From positions 1 to 23,334 of the IMG/VR virus record IMGVR_UViG_3300042374_000056: a DNA stretch of 23,334 bases. The stretch is one strand, 5' to 3'. Source of the DNA: a virus. The notes beneath the pieces were generated by a model, which did no database searches, was not told the origin of the DNA, and saw only the letters and a list, made by a program, of their open reading frames with translations. A program made the translations under genes and the position numbers. Shown here one piece after another: positions 1 to 5,776 of the stretch. Every line of letters begins with the position of its first letter. Positions within the stretch are counted from its first letter, which is position 1.

Positions 1-195
1 TGGGTCATAGCGTTGGCTACCTGTGATAGCGGGACACCATACAAATACTTTAGGTACTGCCCGTATGAAGTATGGCGATGGACACGCACCAAGTCTAAGG
101 CTGAAATCTTTACAAGCCTTAAGACAGCAGAGTATTCAGCAAGTATGTGTTCGGTTTATTACAAGTCGTCGTATAGAATAATGCGTATCGGATAA
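1..195 (+). CDS. Doubtful plus-strand open frame, 3' end of a possible gene entering from the left edge
   Basis: The frame is open from base 1 to a TAA at 193-195 and encodes about 64 residues rich in Tyr, Cys, Trp and basic residues. An internal TTG at 13 could start it, but the frame is also open upstream, so a longer gene cut by the window edge is possible. I recognise no family. It would be the only plus-strand gene here and would converge on the minus-strand operon at the hairpin at 219-255. No competing minus-strand ORF of useful length covers the stretch. It may equally be non-coding DNA; it also carries one copy of the CTTAAGACA repeat. Confidence 0.25.
   Translation, partial: WVIALATCDSGTPYKYFRYCPYEVWRWTRTKSKAEIFTSLKTAEYSASMCSVYYKSSYRIMRIG
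118..126 (+). repeat. Dispersed 9-mer CTTAAGACA (one of eight copies)
   Basis: Reference copy of a short repeat found at 118-126, 369-377, 11998-12006, 18633-18641 and 19306-19314 on the plus strand and at 856-864, 2336-2344 and 19385-19393 on the minus strand. Chance expectation for a 9-mer on both strands of this window is about 0.2. Four copies continue as CTTAAGACAG. Function unknown. Confidence 0.7.
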
Positions 196-218
196 TAACA
201 ATCTGATACACTTGATTT

Positions 219-255
219 GCCCTAGTCGTCAGTCCCCCTTCCTGATGGCTAGGGC
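219..255 (-). terminator. Hairpin at the end of the minus-strand operon
   Basis: GCCCTAG at 219-225 pairs perfectly with CTAGGGC at 249-255. Inside, TCAG and CTGA pair again after a 3x3 internal loop, leaving a 9-base loop. The stop codon of the WhiB gene (249-251) lies in the stem. There is no long T-tract on either strand, so it may be a weak or bidirectional terminator, or an mRNA 3'-end stabiliser between convergent transcripts. Confidence 0.5.
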
Positions 256-518
256 TTCTTCATGCGTATGTTCATAGGGTTACGGGCATGCTGCTCCCGC
301 TCTTTAGGTGTGAGTCCACCCCACATACCGTTACGCCGACCACTCACCTGCTCAAAGGCAAGTTCGGACTTAAGACATTCATCAGTGACGGGACACGCAC
401 GGCATATTCTTTTAGCCTGCTCCCATATCATTCCGTTCTGTTGGTCACCAAAGACTTCAGGAAAAAATATGTTGGGGTCTAACCCTTTGCAATGCGCATC
501 GTCTTGCCAGTGTTTCAC
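249..518 (-). CDS. WhiB-like iron-sulfur transcription factor
   Basis: WhiB-like (Wbl) proteins are actinobacterial [4Fe-4S] regulators that bind the primary sigma factor. This 89-residue protein shows the full pattern: an N-terminal Cys in DDAHCKGLDPNIFFPE, then CRACPVTDEC (C-x2-C-x5-C) giving the other three cluster ligands, then the turn motif GMWGGLTPKER and a short basic tail for DNA contact. I chose the GTG at 518 because it overlaps the upstream stop as GTGA and gives a normal Wbl length; an in-frame ATG at 572 would add 18 residues. It is the last gene of the leftward operon. Phage Wbl proteins such as TM4 gp49 can interfere with host WhiB2 and cause superinfection exclusion; whether this one does is inference. 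Confidence 0.93.
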   Translation of the reverse strand: MKHWQDDAHCKGLDPNIFFPEVFGDQQNGMIWEQAKRICRACPVTDECLKSELAFEQVSGRRNGMWGGLTPKEREQHARNPMNIRMKKP

Positions 519-742
519 TTTTTCTTCTTCTTGTTTGTCATGTCGTATCGTCTTGCCCAATGGCAGGCACAACCGCAGTTGGCTATCTGTTCAGGTGTCC
601 ACAGTGTTAGGGCACGGGTTCCTGTACCGCAATGGTCGCAGGATTTCTGGTCAGGGTATGGGTCTAAGTTCTGGGAATGGGTTACGCCAGACCGTAGGCG
701 AGTGGTTCTCTTCACAATCTGCTTTCTCTTGTGGGTTTGCAT
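515..742 (-). CDS. Small Cys/His-rich (probable zinc-binding) protein
   Basis: A 75-residue protein with a CDHCGTG knuckle followed about 20 residues later by CGCACHWARR, a likely four-ligand zinc site. It ends in a run of five lysines. The role is unknown. Small zinc proteins of this kind are common in actinophage early and middle regions. The ATG at 742 makes it overlap the upstream gene by 92 bases; a GTG at 715 would give 66 residues, and neither start has a convincing Shine-Dalgarno. The stop overlaps the WhiB start (GTGA), which suggests translational coupling. The zinc motif supports coding; the start is uncertain. Confidence 0.6.
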   Translation of the reverse strand: MQTHKRKQIVKRTTRLRSGVTHSQNLDPYPDQKSCDHCGTGTRALTLWTPEQIANCGCACHWARRYDMTNKKKKK

Positions 743-911
743 AGAGACGCATGATGTGGATACAGATGTCGTCACCGTCCTCAAAGGCTTGGTCTTCATC
801 TGGTGTGGTGGCTACCCCATCGTGGGTGTGGCACAGAGGTGGTGTTACCCACCCCTGTCTTAAGCCAGTCTCCATCCACATATCAAACGACATTGACAGT
901 GGGTCAGACAT
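651..911 (-). CDS. Conserved small actinophage protein of unknown function
   Basis: An 86-residue acidic protein beginning MSDPLSMSFDMWMETGLRQG, with CHTHDG in the middle and a stretch of Asp/Glu around DEDQAFEDGDD before CIHIMRLY. I recognise this composition from many actinophage genomes, where the protein has no assigned function. The conserved Cys/His/Asp residues hint at metal binding, but that is inference. The start codon overlaps the SSB stop as TAATG (909-913), so it is coupled to SSB and belongs to the DNA-metabolism operon. Confidence 0.8.
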   Translation of the reverse strand: MSDPLSMSFDMWMETGLRQGWVTPPLCHTHDGVATTPDEDQAFEDGDDICIHIMRLYANPQEKADCEENHSPTVWRNPFPELRPIP

Positions 912-1315
912 TAGAAGAACTCGTCTTCTGATACCTGTGATGCGGTAGGAAATACCTGTCCGATTTGCTGCATCGTTGCTTCAGTGTTGTCTTGAACCCA
1001 AGAGTTCCAACGACATGACGCACCGACTTCATCAGCAATTAACTTCAGGCTCTTACCTTTGGTTCCATCTTTCTTGGTGAACTCGTCTTGTTCGTAGCGA
1101 CCTACGACTATGACAGTTGAACCTTTAGCGATGGTATTGGCTACATTCTCTGCAAGTTTAGAGAACACGGTGACATTGTGCCATGTTGTTTTCTTCTTGT
1201 CATCTTTGCCGTATGTGTCGGCAACGGAGAATGTTAAGACTGCCATGCCTCCTTGGGAGTAGCGCAGTTCAGGCTCTTGCCCTACCTTGCCGTTGATTGT
1301 GATGTGGTTACTCAT
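911..1315 (-). CDS. ssb: Single-stranded DNA-binding protein (SSB)
   Basis: A 134-residue OB-fold SSB. The N-terminus NHITINGKVGQEPELRYSQG, the central TWHNVTVFSKLAENVANTI and VIVVGRYEQDEF are the standard SSB strands and helix. The C-terminus ends SEDEFF, an acidic tip equivalent to the DDDIPF tail that recruits replication and repair partners. It coats ssDNA during replication and recombination, in keeping with the exonuclease and annealing protein encoded in the same transcription direction. Its start overlaps the upstream Zn-ribbon gene by 8 bases, and its stop overlaps the next start by one base. Confidence 0.95.
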   Translation of the reverse strand: MSNHITINGKVGQEPELRYSQGGMAVLTFSVADTYGKDDKKKTTWHNVTVFSKLAENVANTIAKGSTVIVVGRYEQDEFTKKDGTKGKSLKLIADEVGASCRWNSWVQDNTEATMQQIGQVFPTASQVSEDEFF

Positions 1316-1523
1316 TTGGTTCCGCTTCTTCTTTCTTAAGTGGTGTTATCCGTCCTGCTTTCTTAAGGCAGGTGTGTGTTGGCGCATATTTTACTGCGAC
1401 AAACAATGTTACTGATGTCTTACAACTTGTGCAAGACCAGCGTGTTCTTTCTTTCTTTCCTACACGCCCGACATTCTCGGCTTCCCTTGGGTCGGGTGTA
1501 GGTGTTCTCTTTGGTGTATTCAT
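1308..1523 (-). CDS. Zn-ribbon-like small protein overlapping the HNH gene
   Basis: The core RWSCTSCKTSVTLFVAVKY followed by THTCLKKAGR resembles a small actinophage Cys-containing protein family (CxxC, then valine-rich strands and a third Cys before a basic tail); function unknown. The ATG at 1523 gives 71 residues, but an ATG at 1553 is also in frame. About 100 bases of the 5' part are read in another frame as the C-terminus of the HNH endonuclease. The 3' end overlaps SSB by 8 bases. The zinc-ribbon part is outside the overlap and is convincing; the N-terminal part may be a by-product of HNH gene insertion. Confidence 0.6.
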   Translation of the reverse strand: MNTPKRTPTPDPREAENVGRVGKKERTRWSCTSCKTSVTLFVAVKYAPTHTCLKKAGRITPLKKEEAEPNE

Positions 1524-1848
1524 GTCCTCGTGGGCAGTGGGTTTTGTTTGCATAGAAGTGTCTGCCTCTCTCTACTACATCTCTCATGTTGTCTGTCTGT
1601 GTCCCGCCTTCTAGGTGGTGGGGATTGACACATACCCTGTTGTCGCACTTGTGTCTTACGACAGGTGGGTAATAACGGTGGGCTAGAAAGAATGAAAAGC
1701 GGTGGGCTGCTCTGTGTTTGTGGGCTACATACAGTTGTCCGTAGTTGTCGCCTCGGCGTGACCCTTGCCATTCCCAACATTCGTCAGGTGAGCCGATGGT
1801 TACTCTGTGCCAGAAGCGTTGGCTGTCTTTGTATGTTGCTGTATCCAC
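1420..1848 (-). CDS. HNH endonuclease
   Basis: A 142-residue HNH nuclease. After an N-terminal FW...CWEWQGSRRGDNYGQ module comes AAHRFSF, then RHKCDNRVCVNPHHLEGGT, which contains the HNH beta-beta-alpha metal site (CDN, C, NPxHL), then a second zinc module CPRGHEYTKENTY...CRAC. This is the architecture of free-standing phage HNH endonucleases, which nick or cut DNA and often behave as selfish homing genes. It starts with GTG four bases after the lysozyme stop. The C-terminal coding sequence overlaps the following Zn-ribbon gene, which suggests past insertion next to that gene. Confidence 0.9.
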   Translation of the reverse strand: MDTATYKDSQRFWHRVTIGSPDECWEWQGSRRGDNYGQLYVAHKHRAAHRFSFFLAHRYYPPVVRHKCDNRVCVNPHHLEGGTQTDNMRDVVERGRHFYANKTHCPRGHEYTKENTYTRPKGSRECRACRKERKNTLVLHKL

Positions 1849-1852
1849 AGGT

Positions 1853-2287
1853 TTATCCCCCTATGCGTGATACTTTTACCTTAGCAGTTGGCTGTTGGAA
1901 TTTGCCTGATGTGGCTTTCCAATGCCCTAGTCCTCCGTTCTTGTATAGGTAGCGAGCGACCTTGAGGTTGCAGTCAAGGATGAGAAGGGATTTTTTTGTC
2001 TGCCCCCAGGGGCGTTTGCATACTTGGGATGTGACTGTCACCCATGTGCTGTTCACTTGGAGTGCGCCGATGTCAATGGAGCCGTTGCTGTTCTGTCCTG
2101 ATACTGATAGGGGGTTGCATCGTGACTCTCTCCACATGATGTATGAAAAGTATTTCACTGGTAGTCCGTGCTTGCGGAGTTGTTTTTCGTACTTAGGGCA
2201 GGTCTGTGTGGTGTCCTGTTTGGCGTGTACGGGGGACGCTGATAGTAGGGATAGGGCGATGATTGAGGTGAGGATGCGTTTGCGCAT
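1853..2287 (-). CDS. Secreted lysozyme / SLT-like transglycosylase
   Basis: A 144-residue protein with a classical Sec signal peptide: MRKR, a hydrophobic core, and an AxA-type cleavage site at SPVHA (about residues 18-22). The mature part has an SLT or lysozyme-like fold signature: SYIMWRESRCNP carrying the likely catalytic Glu, then DIGALQVNSTW, the counterpart of the GLMQIN segment, and a C-terminal ARYLYKNGGLGHW. It should cleave peptidoglycan glycan strands outside the membrane. It sits among DNA-metabolism genes, far from the M15 endolysin. It has its own AAAGGA ribosome site and a possible promoter upstream, so it may be expressed at another time or serve superinfection exclusion or wall remodelling (inference). 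Confidence 0.85.
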   Translation of the reverse strand: MRKRILTSIIALSLLSASPVHAKQDTTQTCPKYEKQLRKHGLPVKYFSYIMWRESRCNPLSVSGQNSNGSIDIGALQVNSTWVTVTSQVCKRPWGQTKKSLLILDCNLKVARYLYKNGGLGHWKATSGKFQQPTAKVKVSRIGG

Positions 2288-2374
2288 GGTTGTCCTTTCG
2301 TAAAGTGATGGGTCAGTTAGGGTGCATAGGTCTCCTGTCTTAAGTGTTAAACGGATTAGAATAGTTTAGCAGTG
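2288..2374 (-). promoter_or_regulatory. Leader with possible promoter, CTTAAGACA copy and 4-codon ORF
   Basis: This 87-base gap precedes the secreted lysozyme gene. It is AT-rich near its upstream end, with a possible -35 (TTTACA) just inside the previous gene, 17 bases, and TTCTAA. It then carries CTTAAGACAGGAG. The AGGAG lies four bases from an ATG that opens a 4-codon frame (2313-2327, encoding MHPN). The lysozyme gene has its own AAAGGA site five bases before ATG. The promoter is weak by eye. Confidence 0.35.
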
Positions 2375-2905
2375 TTACTGTAAAAGCCTTAGTGCATTGA
2401 CGGGGGCGTACCAAGTTTTGTCATTGAACTTCCACTCGTCACGCTTCGCTTCATGCCCATACATCCAACCGACTGCAACATAAGGTTCACCTAACCAGTC
2501 AGGTGCTACCCGTCGGGTGCGTTTCGCTAGACCACCGACCACCAGTGCGTACTTAAGTGTCTCGTCATCATGGATGGTCATGCGGAGACCATTCACTTGA
2601 CCAGAACTGGTAGGGAAACCACGAGGGAACGCATAACGAACCTCACCATAGCCAGGAATATCTAGTGCGCTCTTGAACTTATTAACATGAGGTTCAAATT
2701 CATTCATGCCCATCATCCGAGCAAAAGCAAGTTCACTTCCAGCACAAATCATGTGTTGTAAAGATTCCCAAACATCTCCTTCGGAGTAGTTCATGTTGCG
2801 TTGTGGTTGTCCGAGCATGGGTTCTTGGCGTAGCCACCCAACTCTGGCACAGATGGCTTCTTCAGCAACAGTCAGTTGGTATGACCATCGTGACCCGTCA
2901 CCCAC
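2375..2905 (-). CDS. Conserved phage protein of unknown function
   Basis: A 176-residue protein starting at GTG 2905, preceded by AGGGAA seven bases upstream and overlapping the stop of the small coiled-coil gene by 8 bases. The same frame stays open to 3067, but that extra part is out-of-frame sequence of the neighbouring gene and has a non-protein-like composition. Visible blocks are AEEAICARVGWLRQEPMLGQ, SELAFARMMGMNEF, IPGYGEVRYA and LGEPYVAVGWMYGHEAKRDE, ending KTWYAPVNALRLL. These resemble a widespread phage protein of unknown function from replication regions, perhaps nuclease-like (inference). It follows the resolvase-like nuclease and the coiled-coil gene in one coupled string. Confidence 0.75.
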   Translation of the reverse strand: MGDGSRWSYQLTVAEEAICARVGWLRQEPMLGQPQRNMNYSEGDVWESLQHMICAGSELAFARMMGMNEFEPHVNKFKSALDIPGYGEVRYAFPRGFPTSSGQVNGLRMTIHDDETLKYALVVGGLAKRTRRVAPDWLGEPYVAVGWMYGHEAKRDEWKFNDKTWYAPVNALRLLQ

Positions 2906-3071
2906 GAGCGAGTTCCCTTGATAGGCGTTCAACTTCGGTTGATAGTTCAAGCACTTTAAGTTTGAGTTCATCACGCTCGGCTTGCACCCTGGCGAAATCT
3001 TGCTCTGCGAACTGGATACCTTTTTCTTGGAGCCATTCGTAAGCGTCGTCTTGATGTATGTACTCACTCAT
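2898..3071 (-). CDS. 57-residue coiled-coil protein
   Basis: A short gene starting MSEYIHQDDAYEWLQEKG. Its start overlaps the resolvase-like gene stop as TAATG (3069-3073), and its stop overlaps the next GTG start. From about residue 20 to the end it is a charged heptad-type helix (ERDELKLKVLELSTEVERL), a clear coiled coil. It probably dimerises or acts as a small accessory to the nuclease genes on each side; no specific function can be named. The longer competing frame over this DNA is less protein-like. Confidence 0.75.
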   Translation of the reverse strand: MSEYIHQDDAYEWLQEKGIQFAEQDFARVQAERDELKLKVLELSTEVERLSRELARG

Positions 3072-3406
3072 TAGTAGCCTGCTTCCTTAAGTAAGTCAGC
3101 GAACACAAAGGCAGGCATCACTGCGTACCAGTCACCGACCTGCATAGTGCCACGCTTCTTAGCGATGACAGCACCCATAGTTACATTGGCGTTAGCCATC
3201 TCAACCTTCAATTCTTTCATCCATTCAGACAAGGTGATTGTCTTGTGGTCTTTAACTTCTATGACAACTGGCGCACCCATGTTGATGTCACCCTTGTCAA
3301 GATTGCCTGACAAAGCACGACGCTCTGCGTGTACCCAGCCTTCTGCTCTAAGCCACAGGACTACATCGGTCTCGGCTTTGGTTCCTTTTTGTTTTGCTTT
3401 ACTCAT
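3071..3406 (-). CDS. PD-(D/E)XK nuclease, Holliday-junction-resolvase-like
   Basis: A 111-residue protein with the motif order of small resolvase-like nucleases: KQKGTKAETDVVLWLRAEGW (helix with Glu), ERRALSGNLDKGDIN (active-site Asp) and VVIEVKDHK (the E-x-K pair). It would cut branched DNA made during recombination or packaging. I chose the ATG at 3406 because it has AGAGGA four to five bases upstream and overlaps the previous stop by 8 bases; a longer frame to 3457 lacks support. Its neighbours in the same operon are the exonuclease and annealing protein, which suits a recombination role. Confidence 0.82.
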   Translation of the reverse strand: MSKAKQKGTKAETDVVLWLRAEGWVHAERRALSGNLDKGDINMGAPVVIEVKDHKTITLSEWMKELKVEMANANVTMGAVIAKKRGTMQVGDWYAVMPAFVFADLLKEAGY

Positions 3407-3704
3407 TACATCCTCTGTAAAATTCATTGCCCCATATTTCATACGGGTGGTATCCAAGTTTCACTGCCCATCTATCTGCCAAGTAAACACTCAGCCCTCT
3501 AGTTTTCCACTTGTGGGTAGCACTGGTCTTGATAGAAGTGATGCGTCCGTCACGAGTCAGCCTGTCAATAAGTGGTTCACCGTCAAGCATTAAGACAGTA
3601 GGTCGTATGTTTCTTCGGTACTCTCGTGCATCTTCAACACATATGGTGCATCGGCATTTGTACTTAAGATAGGTAGAGCGTCCATGTATGCGTTCATCAG
3701 ACAC
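3399..3704 (-). CDS. Small Cys-containing phage protein
   Basis: About 101 residues from GTG 3704, or 116 from ATG 3749. The N-terminal part reads DERIHGRSTYLKYKCRCTIC then AREYRR. The H-G-x3-Y-x4-C-R-C-x2-C arrangement followed by an Arg-rich helix is frequent in small actinophage proteins and looks like a metal-binding, DNA-associated module. The second half has no recognisable motif (KWKTRGLSVYLADRWAVKLG). Function unknown. The GTG start overlaps the upstream stop by 8 bases, like other junctions here. Confidence 0.7.
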   Translation of the reverse strand: MSDERIHGRSTYLKYKCRCTICVEDAREYRRNIRPTVLMLDGEPLIDRLTRDGRITSIKTSATHKWKTRGLSVYLADRWAVKLGYHPYEIWGNEFYRGCNE

Positions 3705-3915
3705 CCCACCACGCCCTGTTCTTTTTTTCCCACTTGCGGTAATGCTCATGTTCCACTAATGGTGTGTGCTTGTCTAACGAGAGTGCACTGGAGTGGGCTA
3801 ACGCATTGGCTATGCGTCTCCACTCTTGTACCTCTGCTTGTGTCTGCTTTAGTTGAACGCTCAACAGTTTGTTTCGTTCTTCCATGTTGTCAAGAAGTTC
3901 TTCGTAACTGGACAT
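3697..3915 (-). CDS. Small coiled-coil protein
   Basis: A 72-residue protein. Residues 1 to about 40 form an acidic and Gln-rich amphipathic helix (YEELLDNMEERNKLLSVQLK, then QTQAEVQEWRRIANAL), a coiled coil. The C-terminus is aromatic and basic (HYRKWEKKNRAWWGV). Function unknown. The start overlaps the previous stop as TAATG at 3913-3917. It is the second small coiled-coil gene of this operon. Confidence 0.75.
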   Translation of the reverse strand: MSSYEELLDNMEERNKLLSVQLKQTQAEVQEWRRIANALAHSSALSLDKHTPLVEHEHYRKWEKKNRAWWGV

Positions 3916-4097
3916 TACTTAGCAAGTTCTCGTTCTAGTTCTTGACGGATTAAATCACGGAATAGTTGTGACCGTTTTGTTTCTCGTTGCTTACATAAGA
4001 AAGCAATCTGTTCCAACTGTGATGGGGTGACACGCAACCCGATGATGTGGGCTGATGCTTCACTGGCGGTTGGGTCTACTGTTCTTTTGTTAGCCAT
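3915..4097 (-). CDS. Ribbon-helix-helix (CopG-like) DNA-binding protein
   Basis: A 60-residue protein starting MANKRTVDPTASEASAHIIG. It shows a short strand (IIGLRVTPSQ), then a helix with CKQRETKRSQLFRDLIRQEL, the pattern of RHH/CopG repressors in which paired strands enter the DNA major groove. It may autoregulate the recombination operon; the inverted repeat at 5723-5751 is one candidate target (inference). The ATG at 4097 overlaps the annealing-protein stop as TAATG; the longer frame to 4169 is not needed. Confidence 0.75.
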   Translation of the reverse strand: MANKRTVDPTASEASAHIIGLRVTPSQLEQIAFLCKQRETKRSQLFRDLIRQELERELAK

Positions 4098-4759
4098 TAC
4101 TCGCCGTCCTTGAATGATGCAAGTTCTTTGAACGCTGACCGTAGGGCTGGGAGGTGTGACTCCATCCAAGGGGTGCCGTCGGGGATGCCTGCGTTGGCAG
4201 CGACAGCCTTCGGGTTGATTCCTTTGGCTTCACAAGCGGCGTTGAACTGGTCAATCTGTGGTTGGGACAGTGGGGTTAGGGTCTTGGGTTTAGCCTGCTT
4301 AGGAGCCTGCTCAGGGGCATTAGCGGTGGCTGTAGGGCGTGCCTTGACTGGGGCAGGGCTGTGTTCCAAGTCTTCCCATTCCTGCTTAGTCCAAAGGCTA
4401 AGACAAAATCCAAATCGCATCCCGCAGTTCCTAATAAGGTCGCTGATAAGTTCCTTAAGCAAATCGGGCTTGTTGGGTAGGCACGAACCAACACCAAGAC
4501 GGCGCACGCCATGCACTGTCATCCATCCAGCCATGTGTGCCATGCCATTCTCTACACGGTAGGCAGGTAGACCATCAGAGTCAAACGCTGTTGGCTCCCA
4601 TGTCCATGCACTATCCACTTCCAGAAGCATTTTTGTCACATCGGCATGCCCGACAAAGGACAACTGCTGACCGCCCTTGGGTAACTTGCCAATAATTTTA
4701 GGGTCAGGTACCCCGTATTTAGTGAGGACTTCATCAAGTCCGATTGTTTTCTTTTCCAT
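4097..4759 (-). CDS. Rad52/Erf-like single-strand annealing protein
   Basis: A 220-residue protein. The N-terminal 130 residues resemble actinophage Rad52/Erf-superfamily annealing proteins: LPKGGQQLSFVGHADVTKML, then WTWEPTAFDSDGLPAY, a strand pair MAGWMTVHGVRRLGVGS, and helix LKELISDLIRNCGMRFGFCL, LWTK. A Pro/Ala/Gln-rich linker (about 135-160) leads to a C-terminal helical domain of about 60 residues, perhaps for partner binding. It would anneal complementary ssDNA produced by the adjacent YqaJ-like exonuclease, as in phage two-component recombination systems. The start overlaps the exonuclease stop (TAATG). Confidence 0.85.
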   Translation of the reverse strand: MEKKTIGLDEVLTKYGVPDPKIIGKLPKGGQQLSFVGHADVTKMLLEVDSAWTWEPTAFDSDGLPAYRVENGMAHMAGWMTVHGVRRLGVGSCLPNKPDLLKELISDLIRNCGMRFGFCLSLWTKQEWEDLEHSPAPVKARPTATANAPEQAPKQAKPKTLTPLSQPQIDQFNAACEAKGINPKAVAANAGIPDGTPWMESHLPALRSAFKELASFKDGE

Positions 4760-5709
4760 TATTTTTCTCCCTTCAAGAGAAATGTACGGGTGTGTACTTC
4801 TTTTATGTATTGCTTGGCAAGGTCGGGATGGGCAAGGCGCAGTGCTTTAGAATCAAATGACTCCCGCTTCTGCCCCTTCCATGTCGCAACCGTGACACCA
4901 TTCAATATAGCGGTGTCTGCTTCACCTAGCAACTCGCAAACCTCTGCTTTTAATTCATCTTCCATCTGCTTGTACGATGCAAGTTCACTACGGACATGAC
5001 GCAACCTCTGTATTAAGTCAGCAGTTTCACTAGGCAACTCAACACTGCGAGACACAGGACGCTGATACCTAGTCTGAATAGTTTCATAAGACCACCGAAC
5101 ACCCGATGGTGTCATGCCTAACTCAACACTGTTCAACCACTCGGTCACTGCTTCAATGTGTTCAGCAACTTCTTCTTCAGTGATGACCTGCTCAACCAAT
5201 GTGAGGCGTAGCGTGTTGTCAAACACAGCCCAAGTCACACGCTTGGCATCAGCACAAATATATTGCGTGATACCTTGGATGCGCCAATAGTCGGGGAGGG
5301 TGCCTGAATACTCACGGCTTGTTGTCTTCACCTCAAGGATGTGGCGTGTCTCCTCGTTCCACCCGTCAAGGGTAGAGATAAGATGGCAACCTTTATCTGT
5401 GTCGTAACAGAACAGTTCCTTTGGTGTTTCAAAATCAACACCGAGTCTGTCGCCAGCCCACTGAATGATGGTGTCTTCAAGGCGGTTGCCTGTCTCCATC
5501 GCTGCATTGGGGGTGATAGGTGTAGGTGCAACACCTGATAGTTGTTCGGCTGCATAGTGGTCTTTCTTTACGAAAGGATGCAAGCCATAGATAGCGGCTG
5601 CTGCACTGGCTGAGATACGGCGGTTGCCTTGCTCATCCATGTAACGCTGATTCAGCCATGCTTGTGAACCATGTGGTTCTTTGTGGATACGGTAACGATT
5701 GAAAGTCAT
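4759..5709 (-). CDS. YqaJ-like (lambda-type) recombination exonuclease
   Basis: A 316-residue PD-(D/E)XK exonuclease. Motifs in order: GSQAWLNQRYMDEQGNRRIS then SASAAAAIYGLHPF (YqaJ N-terminal motif), METGNRLEDTI (Glu), LISTLDGW (active-site Asp), HILEVKTT (E-x-K) and YWRIQGITQYIC (motif with Gln). The C-terminal third is helical and charged, followed by a conserved-looking VATWKGQKRESFDSKALR tail. It should resect dsDNA ends 5' to 3' and feed the Rad52/Erf-like annealing protein next to it. It is the first gene after a clear promoter and has AAGGGGAA eight bases before ATG. Confidence 0.93.
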   Translation of the reverse strand: MTFNRYRIHKEPHGSQAWLNQRYMDEQGNRRISASAAAAIYGLHPFVKKDHYAAEQLSGVAPTPITPNAAMETGNRLEDTIIQWAGDRLGVDFETPKELFCYDTDKGCHLISTLDGWNEETRHILEVKTTSREYSGTLPDYWRIQGITQYICADAKRVTWAVFDNTLRLTLVEQVITEEEVAEHIEAVTEWLNSVELGMTPSGVRWSYETIQTRYQRPVSRSVELPSETADLIQRLRHVRSELASYKQMEDELKAEVCELLGEADTAILNGVTVATWKGQKRESFDSKALRLAHPDLAKQYIKEVHTRTFLLKGEK

Positions 5710-5722
5710 TTAACTTCCCCTT

Positions 5723-5751
5723 CTCTGTGTAACAGTTGTTGCGTCACAGAG
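5723..5751. promoter_or_regulatory. Inverted repeat, candidate operator
   Basis: CTCTGTG (5723-5729) and CACAGAG (5745-5751) form a perfect 7-base inverted repeat with 15 bases between. A smaller dyad, AACA-N2-TGTT, lies inside. The right arm overlaps the -10 box of the promoter and the rest covers the predicted start of transcription, a typical repressor position. The regulator is unknown. Confidence 0.5.
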
Positions 5752-5776
5752 TACAGGTGGGGTGTGTCAATGTCAA
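5748..5776 (-). promoter_or_regulatory. Sigma-70-type promoter of the recombination operon
   Basis: On the minus strand TTGACA (5776-5771), a perfect -35, is followed by exactly 17 bases and TACTCT (5753-5748), an acceptable -10. The exonuclease ATG is 39 bases downstream of the -10 and is preceded by a good ribosome site. The -35 overlaps the stop codon of the preceding gene. Confidence 0.75.

Noticed and set aside
1-248. A tRNA or other structured RNA at the left edge
   Set aside because: No T-loop (GTTCRANNY) with matching acceptor stem was found on either strand; only the hairpin at 219-255 is convincing.
2375-3067. A frameshifted or fused 230-residue gene
   Set aside because: A separate in-phase coupled gene (2898-3071) and a GTG start at 2905 explain the region with no frameshift.
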